DNA from: Desulfobacter curvatus DSM 3379
Lineage (GTDB): Bacteria; Desulfobacterota; Desulfobacteria; Desulfobacterales; Desulfobacteraceae
Direction: 5' to 3'
DNA: 64,000 nt
Assembly: GCF_000373985.1 (NCBI RefSeq)
Contig: NZ_KB893013.1
Location: 4,585-68,584, forward strand
In this document: positions 18,018 to 25,267 of the stretch, in pieces
How the letters are laid out: every line of letters begins with the position of its first letter
Position numbering within the stretch: position 1 is the first letter of the stretch
Translations under genes and position numbers: made by a program
The notes under the pieces: model-generated
The model's input: the letters and a program-made list of their open reading frames with translations, nothing else
Databases searched by the model: none
Told to the model about the DNA's origin: nothing

Positions 18018-18563
18018 TTACAACCCGTATTGAAACTTTATTGCAAGTTCCAGGGAAATGGGGGCGGTACCTGTTTCTTCGGGGCGCTTCACCCTTTGGC
18101 CGGCAAGGACGATTGCAGATTTGGAGGCTTTGTCGATCAAAGCATTTCCGGAACTTCTTGTTATATGAATCCCGTAAAATTTTCCGGCAGCATCTATGGA
18201 AAAAGCATATTGCGCATTGCCGATAAGCTGATTCATCTGCTCTTTATCCATATCTTCGGATAAAAATTTACACCGATTAATCTCTTCTTTGACCTGTTTC
18301 AAATAAAGGGATAAAATTTGTTTTCTGTGATTTTCGCCGCTTTGACCGTCTGCGTCGGGATCGTTTGAATCAACTGTCTGTTCAACAAGCTGCTGCAGGG
18401 CAAAGGATGGTTTGACACAGGGGGCTCCCCGGCTGATGTTAAACGGTGTCAGCTCAATGTTGCCGTATGGGCTTAGGGCCGGGGAAAAAGAGAGCCCGAG
18501 AAGAATCCAGTGAATAAAGCAGGAAAGCAGCAGACAGCAAACTTTAAGATGGGCATCCGACAT
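18018..18563 (-). CDS. TonB-like energy transducer
   Basis: 181 residues. Residues about 5-28 form an N-terminal membrane anchor; residues about 100-181 match a TonB C-terminal domain (YAFSIDAAGKFYGIHITRSS, then IDKASKSAIVLAG and a closing beta strand LELAIKFQYGL). The usual Pro-rich spacer is short and lacks long Pro-Glu/Pro-Lys arrays. With ExbB and ExbD it would carry proton-motive energy to an outer-membrane transporter. It is the last gene of the 25-18 kb operon, 17 nt after exbD. No TonB-dependent receptor gene is in the window, so the transported compound is unknown. Confidence 0.75.
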   Translation of the reverse strand: MSDAHLKVCCLLLSCFIHWILLGLSFSPALSPYGNIELTPFNISRGAPCVKPSFALQQLVEQTVDSNDPDADGQSGENHRKQILSLYLKQVKEEINRCKFLSEDMDKEQMNQLIGNAQYAFSIDAAGKFYGIHITRSSGNALIDKASKSAIVLAGQRVKRPEETGTAPISLELAIKFQYGL

Positions 18564-18580
18564 TCATCCTCCCCGGCTGT

Positions 18581-18988
18581 TTATGGCCTGGTTGTAGCGA
18601 TAATCAGATCTTCAAATCCGGCTGTCTTGACCATATCTGCGGTCTTAATGAAAACAGCGACCTGTGCAAGGGGGGAGCATTCAAGAATAATCCGGGCAGA
18701 AGAAGGGCCATTGGCTGTTGTTATGATGTTTTTCAGCTTGAACGACAATTCCCGCATATCGATCAACTGATCATCAAAACGAAGGGTATTGTCTTTCATG
18801 ATACGGATTCGATGCGAAGGGCCTGAAATCGGTGTGGCAGTGACGGCTTCGGGAAGATCCATTTTTATCCCCTGGACGGTGAACACCGACGACACCACAA
18901 AAAAAATCAGTAGAATAAATACAACATCAAGCAGGGGTGTGATATCGGGTTTTGCCGGTTTGGATACCAAATCAGTCAGGTGAATCAT
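18581..18988 (-). CDS. exbD: ExbD/TolR-family biopolymer transport protein
   Basis: About 135 residues from the ATG at 18988, which overlaps the exbB stop as ATGA; an upstream in-frame start at 19015 is less likely. The single membrane helix holds DITPLLDVVFILLIFF with the conserved Asp that ExbD/TolR proteins need for proton coupling. The rest is a periplasmic domain. It works with ExbB as the proton channel that energises the TonB protein encoded next. Chain-like overlaps with exbB and the GTPase gene place it firmly in the operon. Confidence 0.85.
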   Translation of the reverse strand: MIHLTDLVSKPAKPDITPLLDVVFILLIFFVVSSVFTVQGIKMDLPEAVTATPISGPSHRIRIMKDNTLRFDDQLIDMRELSFKLKNIITTANGPSSARIILECSPLAQVAVFIKTADMVKTAGFEDLIIATTRP

Positions 18989-19524
18989 GATTCCAGAATC
19001 CTGTTGGCATAGCACTCCATTTCAAATGCAATTTGACGGACCTTGGCACAGAACCACTGATGGGCCAAGAGTACGGGAATTGCAATGACAAGACCTGCAG
19101 CGGTGGTCAGCAGCGCATGCCAGATCCCGTCGGCAAGCAGGCCGATATCCATGCCGGCCTGGGATCCCGCCAGTTTTGAAAAGGCCTGGACCATGCCGAC
19201 CACGGTCCCTAAAAGCCCTAACAACGGTGCAACCGTGGCAATGGTGGACAAAAAATCAAGACTCCTGTTAAAGGAGAACAAAAGCGCCTTGGCTGCCATC
19301 GTTGTTTTCTTCTCTTTTGTTGAAACGGAACCCTCGCTGAAAAGTGCGTCAAAAAAAGGAGCAAACACGCCGGGGGTATCAGGCGGCGTTAATGCATTTG
19401 CGTCCTTCACCGGAAAGGGATGACTGATAAAAAAAATCCATCTTTCCAGGAGAATTGCCAAGGCAGGGATGGACAACAGGATCAAGGGCCACATCATCAT
19501 GCCGCCCTGGGCAATCACGTTCAT
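18985..19524 (-). CDS. exbB: ExbB/TolQ-family proton channel protein
   Basis: 179 residues with three membrane helices in the MotA/TolQ/ExbB arrangement: residues about 10-28, then a cytoplasmic loop, then LDFLSTIATVAPLLGLLGTV and LLTTAAGLVIAIPVLLAHQW. The conserved segment ATVAPLLGLLGTVVGMVQAF is typical of the family. It forms the inner-membrane motor with ExbD. The start codon overlaps the stop of the GTPase gene (ATGA), so translation is coupled to the COG0523 protein, which is unusual for a Ton motor. Confidence 0.88.
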   Translation of the reverse strand: MNVIAQGGMMMWPLILLSIPALAILLERWIFFISHPFPVKDANALTPPDTPGVFAPFFDALFSEGSVSTKEKKTTMAAKALLFSFNRSLDFLSTIATVAPLLGLLGTVVGMVQAFSKLAGSQAGMDIGLLADGIWHALLTTAAGLVIAIPVLLAHQWFCAKVRQIAFEMECYANRILES

Positions 19525-21323
19525 GCAAACACCCCTTTTATGGTTAGGTGTTGTTCAAGGTTCAGGCCGATAAAAACCAGGAAATAATCATCTGTATCTT
19601 CTCCGGTAAAAGGCGTGATCTGCCAGGAGCCCGGAGCATACTGAAAAACCATCGGCCCGGACCGGTCATTGAACCGGACAATGCCTTTAACCCGGAGAAT
19701 CTGTTCGCCGCCCCCCTTGATTACGGCATTGAGAGCCGCCTCATCAATGGGGTGATCAAGGGCGATAAGCCGGGTCTCTATCTGGTCGTCTTCATGGGTG
19801 GCATGGGTGCCCGGCATATAGAAGAGGGGGCGTCTCAGGGGATTGCGGAAATTAACACCATACAGCACGCCGGGGTGAACAGCGGCATGAATGGTCTGGT
19901 GGACCATTGCCACCGGGTTCAGCTGCCGGATCTGCTCTTCAATGCCGTCAAGGTCGGTTTCCGGCAAATCGCATTTATTGACAAGGATCACGTCTGCCAG
20001 CCGCACCTGATCCCTTGCTACCTCAAAACGTTCCAGGATGCGTCGGCCTTCTGAGCCGTCCACAAGGGTGGTGACGGAACCGAACTCAAACAGATCGTCA
20101 AGATCCTGGAGTTCTGAAAGGATATTGGCCGGGTTGGCAAGACCTGTGGTTTCCAGAACAATAAAATCGGGTGCAAACCGGTCCAGGATATCTGAGAGCG
20201 CGGCCCGAAGATTGCCTGCCAGGGAACAGCAGACACAGCCTTCATCCATCTGTGTAACGGCATAGGTCTGGTCCAGAAGTGCGGCATCCAGCCCCTTTTC
20301 CCCAATCTCATTTTGTATCACCGCCACAAAATTGTTGGCTGCGGTCTGGACCTGGATAAAATAGTCCAGAAAACTAGTCTTTCCCGTGCCGAGAAATCCT
20401 GTCAGCAGAATAAAGCGGGGTTTGGTCATGATGTCCATAGCTTTTTTGTCCAGGCTGTTGCCGGTTCTGGTCAGATCCGGGGTCCACCACAGCTCAGTTT
20501 CATAGGGGTGGGGAAAGGGCGTTTGTCCGGACCAGGAGATGTGGGTGAACGCATCCTCCCAGTCCGACACACCCGCTTTTTCGCCGTTACTGAAATAGCC
20601 AAGTGTTAATCGCTGCTCATCAGTTTCAAGAAAGCAGGCCGCATCTTTTTTTTCCCGCTTTTGGGAATAAAAACAGGTGGGAGCGGCACCAAGGGTGTAA
20701 GAAAAGGAAGCGGCCAACGGCTTGAAAAATGCCATCCCCACGTCAAAGGCGGGCAAATCCTGGTCTATACCTCCGGGGGCCACCGCCTGGACCGGGCCGT
20801 TTTCAGTTTCTATTTCAATCCCGTTTTCAGCGATCCAACCCAGGCGGTGCAGGGCTTGAAACGAGATGAAAATACCATGGTCTGATTGAAGACATTCAAT
20901 CCAGCCAATGTGAAAGAGCCCTGCAAAATCAATGTGGTCAACAAAGCTTCTGATTTTTTCCATATAATCCGGGGCCAGGGCAAAGATCCCAGCTTCAATG
21001 GAATACTTTTCCACTAAAGGCTCTTCCGGTTCCGGATAATAGCTCAATAAAAACCGGGCTGCATGGCAAGGACCTGGGTCAACGGGAAAAAAGGAGAAGA
21101 CGCCCGGCATGTCATTGACCTTTGCCGTTAGACTGCCCGGAGGCAACCCCGGGGTGACGGCTTCGTGAATGCCTCGCCACCCTAGGCGGTGGCGAATCCC
21201 CGGGATATACGTTGACCGTATCAGCACAGCCCTTGCCAGTTCATAGCCAACCAATTCCGGCGCATTCACCACGGAAGGCGGTAAAAGGGTATCAAGTCCG
21301 CAGGCAGAATCTGTTTCAGGCAT
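19521..21323 (-). CDS. COG0523 (CobW-like) GTPase fused to a novel ~300-residue N-terminal domain
   Basis: 600 residues. Residues about 300-600 are a complete COG0523 metallochaperone-type GTPase: P-loop GFLGTGKTSF near 309, the metal-binding GCVCCSL near 362, base recognition NKCDLPETD and the C-terminal domain with LRVKGIVRF. Residues 1-300 match no family I know; they contain scattered Cys and His (for example GPCHAARFLLSYYPEPEEP, TCFYSQKREKKDAACF) and no membrane helix. Typical COG0523 proteins are about 320-400 residues, so the fusion is exceptional. COG0523 proteins insert or deliver Zn, Co, Ni or Fe. Overlap with exbB and adjacency to a metallohydrolase suggest a metal-handling role (inference). 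Confidence 0.85.
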   Translation of the reverse strand: MPETDSACGLDTLLPPSVVNAPELVGYELARAVLIRSTYIPGIRHRLGWRGIHEAVTPGLPPGSLTAKVNDMPGVFSFFPVDPGPCHAARFLLSYYPEPEEPLVEKYSIEAGIFALAPDYMEKIRSFVDHIDFAGLFHIGWIECLQSDHGIFISFQALHRLGWIAENGIEIETENGPVQAVAPGGIDQDLPAFDVGMAFFKPLAASFSYTLGAAPTCFYSQKREKKDAACFLETDEQRLTLGYFSNGEKAGVSDWEDAFTHISWSGQTPFPHPYETELWWTPDLTRTGNSLDKKAMDIMTKPRFILLTGFLGTGKTSFLDYFIQVQTAANNFVAVIQNEIGEKGLDAALLDQTYAVTQMDEGCVCCSLAGNLRAALSDILDRFAPDFIVLETTGLANPANILSELQDLDDLFEFGSVTTLVDGSEGRRILERFEVARDQVRLADVILVNKCDLPETDLDGIEEQIRQLNPVAMVHQTIHAAVHPGVLYGVNFRNPLRRPLFYMPGTHATHEDDQIETRLIALDHPIDEAALNAVIKGGGEQILRVKGIVRFNDRSGPMVFQYAPGSWQITPFTGEDTDDYFLVFIGLNLEQHLTIKGVFA

Positions 21324-21390
21324 TTCCCGGAATCCTTACTGATTGTGTGTCCAGGGAAGTGGTAGGCCCTGGACACAGGGTTTATACAAC

Positions 21391-22548
21391 CTATCCGAAG
21401 GTGATAACATCTCCATTGCCAAGATAGGCTTTGTCCTTGGAACGGAACCTTGCAGACCCTTCAACGACAGGATAGCCGGCAGAAATGAATTTCTTGGCAC
21501 ACAGAACACCGGTGCAGTGATTGCACCCGATCCGTTCAAACCCGTAATTTCTTAAAGAGATCACAAGGTCGTCATACTTGGGGTCCCAGTCCTCAAACGG
21601 AGAGATATGAAGACCGCCGTAAATACCGTGGAACTGGTCCTTTTCATACTTCAGTTCGTTGTGCGCCGTTTCCGCAAACCGAATGATGCCCTGGTGGCAG
21701 CACCCGGTTACGGAAACAAGTCCCTTGTCTTTTACATTAAAGTAAATGGACTGTTCACCGAAAACCCGGCAGATGATGGGTACCGGAAATACATAGGTGG
21801 CCATCCCGGGTATGTGTTGATACAGGCCGTTCTTGACCACCACCAGCTTGCCGGTGTGCCCTGAATCCTTGATATATTTCTTTCCTTCGGGGTAAAAGCC
21901 TTCGGGAATATAGATGGTAATGGTGGGATCATATTTCAGGGTCACGGGCAGGCCCCAGTAATGGTCAAAATGCTCATGGGAGATAAACAGGGCTTCGATC
22001 TCCCGATTTTCCAGCATCTTGTCAATCCCTTCCCGCTTGAAGCATTCATCCATCCATTTATAGGACCAGCCGGAGTCCAGCAAAAATTTACGCGTATTGC
22101 CGGAAAGCTCTTCAACTTCCAGCAGACAGGCGTATCCGCCGGCATTTTCCGGGTTAACTGAATTTTTTGCAATGATTTCCCAGGCCTTATCCAGGTCATA
22201 AGGTATAAGATCTTTAATCTGTTGGATCCCGGCTTCATAGGAGCCCTTACCAAGGCCGGTACCGTTGCCGAAAGGCGGCCAGTTATAGGTGTACTGGTTT
22301 ACCAGCAAGCCACCGGCACCTTTGATATCACCCATGAGGACATGGTTATCAAACCAACTGGTTTCTGAAATATTGGTCACCTTAACGTTTCTGCAGGTGC
22401 CGATATCGGTCATTTTTCTCTCTTTTTGGGGAAAAAGCTTTTTCCTCATTCCGGAATAGGAAAACAGTCCCATGGCAGCCAGCGCGCCAATGCCGGTGCC
22501 GGTGACCGCACCCTTTAAAAAGTCCCTGCGTTGTATATTGTCAGACAT
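21391..22548 (-). CDS. Tat-exported COG1237-type metallo-beta-lactamase-fold hydrolase
   Basis: 385 residues from the ATG at 22548, chosen for AGGAG 8 nt upstream. The N-terminus has a twin-arginine signal, RRDFLKGAVTGTGIGALA. The metal site SHEHFDHYWG (HxHxDH) is near residue 190. Later motifs VTGCCHQGII, YGGLHISPF and IGCNHCTG match the COG1237 subfamily, whose members in archaea have been linked to pterin-phosphate chemistry. Export by Tat implies a folded, metal-loaded periplasmic enzyme. It lies 19 nt after the membrane-protein gene and 67 nt before the COG0523 GTPase gene. The fold is certain; substrate and product are unknown. Confidence 0.85.
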   Translation of the reverse strand: MSDNIQRRDFLKGAVTGTGIGALAAMGLFSYSGMRKKLFPQKERKMTDIGTCRNVKVTNISETSWFDNHVLMGDIKGAGGLLVNQYTYNWPPFGNGTGLGKGSYEAGIQQIKDLIPYDLDKAWEIIAKNSVNPENAGGYACLLEVEELSGNTRKFLLDSGWSYKWMDECFKREGIDKMLENREIEALFISHEHFDHYWGLPVTLKYDPTITIYIPEGFYPEGKKYIKDSGHTGKLVVVKNGLYQHIPGMATYVFPVPIICRVFGEQSIYFNVKDKGLVSVTGCCHQGIIRFAETAHNELKYEKDQFHGIYGGLHISPFEDWDPKYDDLVISLRNYGFERIGCNHCTGVLCAKKFISAGYPVVEGSARFRSKDKAYLGNGDVITFG

Positions 22549-22567
22549 GTTGCCTTCTCCTGTTAAT

Positions 22568-23983
22568 TCATTTAGGGATGATATCAATGGCCTGATACAT
22601 TGCGGGCAGCATCATAACCACCACGGCATAGACAGCCACCCCAACAGCTAAACCGACGCCCACACCTGTCACATATTTGGGCGTCACCCGAACGTCTGCA
22701 ATTCTTTCCTTCATGTCTGCATGATCCTGCGCAATCTCATCCTGGGTTTTGGGCACCATTTTCCATGCAGGCCAGTTATCCATAAACCAGTGATGGGCAA
22801 GCCAGATATTGATCAGCCATATGGTTGGAATCATGGGAAATTGCTGGGGATGAGAAAACCCTTTCTGGGTGCCCAGGAAAGAATGAGAGGTTTTGTAATA
22901 AACAATGTACAAAAGCACAGCACCCACAAGGCAGATCACCGTTCGAACGGCTACATTCACCGGCAGGCTGAATTTCTTCGGCCAATTGCCGCAATAAAAG
23001 TTGAGAAACAGGGAAGGAACCAGAAAAAAAATGGCCATTTCACCCACATGCAGCCATCTCCAGTCCGGGGCAAAATCCCGGCGGGTTCCCCTGATCGCTT
23101 CACCCCAGGTGAGTTCCTGGGCAAAATAAAGGAAAAAATGCATGGCAACGGCAATCAGGATAATCCCGAAAAAGCTGGCAATTCGTCTGGTCCAGTCGTT
23201 TTTAATCATACAAAAGGGATAGCGTTCCCAGATGGTTTCCACAAGCCAGACCACCACTGTGCAGCACATGATCCAGGAGATATGGAAGTTGCCTGAGACG
23301 GTATCGGCAAAGTCACCCCAGTAAGGCGGTGCAATGGAGGTGAAATACTGCCAGGGATGGTACAAAATGCCCATGTGGGAGTGCATGGTCACAAAATAAA
23401 CCACTGTGGACATAAAAAAAGTCAGCACTAGAATGGAAAAGCCTCTGGCCGGCTGGGACAATTTTTGCCAAGGCGCACCTTCCATGGCAACCACCCAGGA
23501 CGGTGAGAGCCAGGATGCAATGGCAGCAAACATGAGGATGGCCAGACAGGCATACTCAGCCGCAAAAAAGCTGGTCACACCGGGCAGTTTCTCAAGCTGT
23601 TCCGGGTTAAAATAGGCCAGCCCGAAGTTGCCCAGAAATGATTCAAAAAAACCTTTGATAAGCGCGAGCAAAATCACCACGGATATCAGGGTCAGCACAG
23701 ACCCCTTGACCAGTGGATGGGTGTTCTCAAGCCACTTTCTGTTAAAGGGCCAGTAATCAAAAATATAGACCATCCAGATCATCATGACCAGCCACCACCG
23801 GCAGTACATATAGCCGACATACGGCGTGTACATGCGCATAATCCCCCGGGGATCCTGAAAAATCCACCATGTCGCGTAAAAAATCGCCAAAGTGAAAACA
23901 AGGCTGACAACAGCAGGAACCGGGCCGGCCCATCGCTTGACAAGTTTGCGTTCCTCAAGGTATCCTTCGCCAAACCTTTCCAT
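22568..23983 (-). CDS. Polytopic Trp/His-rich inner-membrane protein of unknown family
   Basis: 471 residues from the ATG at 23983, fixed by AGGAGG 4 nt upstream; a TTG at 24052 has no such site. About ten to twelve hydrophobic segments span residues 25-400 and a last one lies near 440-462. It is rich in Trp and has many His close to membrane segments: MHSHMGILYHPWQYF, FHISWIMCC, AMHFFLYFAQ, LAHHWFMDNWPAW. This could bind a metal, heme or quinone, but no known motif is present. I considered AmoC/PmoC and NrfD families and found no convincing match. It lies directly before the Tat-exported hydrolase and is probably its membrane partner (inference). Confidence 0.75.
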   Translation of the reverse strand: MERFGEGYLEERKLVKRWAGPVPAVVSLVFTLAIFYATWWIFQDPRGIMRMYTPYVGYMYCRWWLVMMIWMVYIFDYWPFNRKWLENTHPLVKGSVLTLISVVILLALIKGFFESFLGNFGLAYFNPEQLEKLPGVTSFFAAEYACLAILMFAAIASWLSPSWVVAMEGAPWQKLSQPARGFSILVLTFFMSTVVYFVTMHSHMGILYHPWQYFTSIAPPYWGDFADTVSGNFHISWIMCCTVVVWLVETIWERYPFCMIKNDWTRRIASFFGIILIAVAMHFFLYFAQELTWGEAIRGTRRDFAPDWRWLHVGEMAIFFLVPSLFLNFYCGNWPKKFSLPVNVAVRTVICLVGAVLLYIVYYKTSHSFLGTQKGFSHPQQFPMIPTIWLINIWLAHHWFMDNWPAWKMVPKTQDEIAQDHADMKERIADVRVTPKYVTGVGVGLAVGVAVYAVVVMMLPAMYQAIDIIPK

Positions 23984-24103
23984 AAAACCTCCTGTATTAA
24001 TATTGTGGGTTGCGTCAGGTTCGGGCGGATCGTTTGATTGCCAGTCCTTCAATCCGCCTTTTTTTCCTGTTGTTTTCTCTTGTATTTACGATGTCATATT
24101 GCG

Positions 24104-24364
24104 TTATCCCCCCACACCCGGCCGCCCCAAGGCCGCCAATATGGAATCTTTTATTTTTTCTTTATCTTTCTCAGGATCAAGCCCCAGCCGCTGCGCCTCC
24201 ATGGCTAACAGCTCCGGTGCCAGGTCTCCGGAAATCTCTGATGTGATGCCTGTTTGTGCAACAGGCTCATTTTGAAACGGTCCAACCCAGCTTTGGAACA
24301 GGTCCGTAGCTGTTCCTGCCATCTGCTTGAAAAAAAGCCTGCGCCGATAATTTTGAACGCTCAT
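24104..24364 (-). CDS. 86-residue protein with twin-arginine-like N-terminus
   Basis: The start overlaps the regulator stop as ATGA, so it is translationally coupled to gntR. The N-terminus NYRRRLFFKQMAG resembles a Tat motif but is followed by no long hydrophobic stretch, so it may not be exported. Residues about 50-80 form a Leu/Glu/Lys-rich amphipathic helix (LAPELLAMEAQRLGLDPE). No Cys or His cluster is seen. I do not recognise the family. A 120-nt gap separates it from the membrane-protein start. It could be an accessory subunit of the membrane complex, which is speculation from position. Confidence 0.6.
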   Translation of the reverse strand: MSVQNYRRRLFFKQMAGTATDLFQSWVGPFQNEPVAQTGITSEISGDLAPELLAMEAQRLGLDPEKDKEKIKDSILAALGRPGVGG

Positions 24365-25071
24365 GCATCCTCCTTATAAAACTGAACCTGAAGGTCGGGC
24401 AGGGCATTATTTCCGATGATCCGGTTTAAATGAACGGCATAATTTCGGGTCACCTGCCTGGCTTTGGCGCAGTCTTTTTCGATCAGTGCGTTCAGTATAT
24501 TGACGTGGTCCCCGAACAGTTCCTCCCTGCTTTTCTGCGTCGCCTTGAAAAAATGGTCAAACGGAATCATATCAACATCGAAGATCTCTTCCACAATACC
24601 GGACATAACGCTGTTACCCGTTCCCTTGGCAATGATCCTGAAAAAGGACAGACTTTCCAGCCATACTTTTCTATGGTCCTTGGTAAAAATACTGCGACTT
24701 AGGGCGACATTGCTTTTTTGGAGCAAATCGAGCTGGGCTGGAGACATTCGCCGGCATGCCAGTTCAACAATAATGGGGAAAAATAAAAATATGGATTCCA
24801 TCTGATCTGCCATCACTTTTTCCGCAGATTTTTTTTCAGTGCCCCAATGGAGATCCAGGGTATTAAAGAAACGGGGTTTTAGAAAGGTGCCGCTGCCTTG
24901 TTTAATCTCAACCATGCCCCGGCCTTCCAGGGTATGGAGCAGACGTCTAAAGGTGTTCCGGCTGACATTGAGTTCTTCGGCAAGTTGACGCTCAGCAGGG
25001 AACCTGTCCCCCGGTTTGAGATCAAGTGACTGGACAGTCGCTTCAAGCTGTTTAAACAGATCGTTCAGCAT
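24361..25071 (-). CDS. GntR-family regulator, FadR/FCD subfamily
   Basis: 236 residues from the ATG at 25071, which has AAGGGGAG 4 nt upstream; an in-frame start at 25137 lies in the promoter. Residues about 8-75 form the winged helix (LKPGDRFPAERQLAEELNVS, then a recognition helix RNTFRRLLHTLEGRG and the wing VEIKQGSGTFL). Residues about 90-230 are the helical FCD ligand-binding domain. FadR-type proteins sense organic acids or fatty acyl compounds and often repress their own operon. A perfect palindrome with the FadR/PdhR-type TTGGT-AGT-ACCAA core lies 114 nt upstream, and a second half-like copy lies in its promoter. It heads the eight-gene operon. Confidence 0.88.
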   Translation of the reverse strand: MLNDLFKQLEATVQSLDLKPGDRFPAERQLAEELNVSRNTFRRLLHTLEGRGMVEIKQGSGTFLKPRFFNTLDLHWGTEKKSAEKVMADQMESIFLFFPIIVELACRRMSPAQLDLLQKSNVALSRSIFTKDHRKVWLESLSFFRIIAKGTGNSVMSGIVEEIFDVDMIPFDHFFKATQKSREELFGDHVNILNALIEKDCAKARQVTRNYAVHLNRIIGNNALPDLQVQFYKEDA

Positions 25072-25120
25072 ATCGCTCCCCTTAAACCGAGATAGCATCA
25101 ATATATCTGTATTGGATAGT

Positions 25121-25150
25121 AAAATATTAAAAATCATACTACCATGTCAA
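25121..25150 (-). promoter_or_regulatory. Candidate sigma-70 promoter of the gntR operon
   Basis: On the minus strand TTGACA (25150-25145) is followed after 17-18 nt by an ATATTT/TATTTT -10 element. The spacer contains TGGTAGTATGA, close to the core of the nearby operator, so the regulator could occlude RNA polymerase here. The start codon at 25071 is about 45 nt from the likely transcription start. Confidence 0.5.
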
Positions 25151-25184
25151 CAAAATTTCGTGGGGAAATTAAGTATTGTGAAAA

Positions 25185-25219
25185 TAACTTTATAATTGGT
25201 AGTACCAATTATAAAGTTA
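25185..25219. promoter_or_regulatory. 35-bp perfect palindrome, FadR/PdhR-like operator
   Basis: Seventeen-base arms around a single central G: TAACTTTATAATTGGTA and its exact complement TACCAATTATAAAGTTA. The core AATTGGTAGTACCAATT matches the AATTGGTnnnACCAATT pattern known for PdhR/LldR of the FadR group. It lies just upstream of the -35 element of gntR. It could also fold as an AT-rich hairpin ending the PAS/GAF gene, but the core match favours an operator. Confidence 0.75.
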
Positions 25220-25267
25220 CATAAAAAATCAGGCGTGAGCCGACGAATATAAAAAAAGAAAAAAATT

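Noticed and set aside
22568..23983. Membrane protein as AmoC/PmoC or NrfD homologue
   Set aside because: Helix number and His-rich segments prompted the idea, but none of the conserved blocks I recall for those families is present.
25185..25219. Reading the palindrome only as a transcription terminator of the PAS/GAF gene
   Set aside because: The stem is very AT-rich with only a short T run after it, while the core matches FadR-group operators and lies by the gntR promoter. A double role remains possible.
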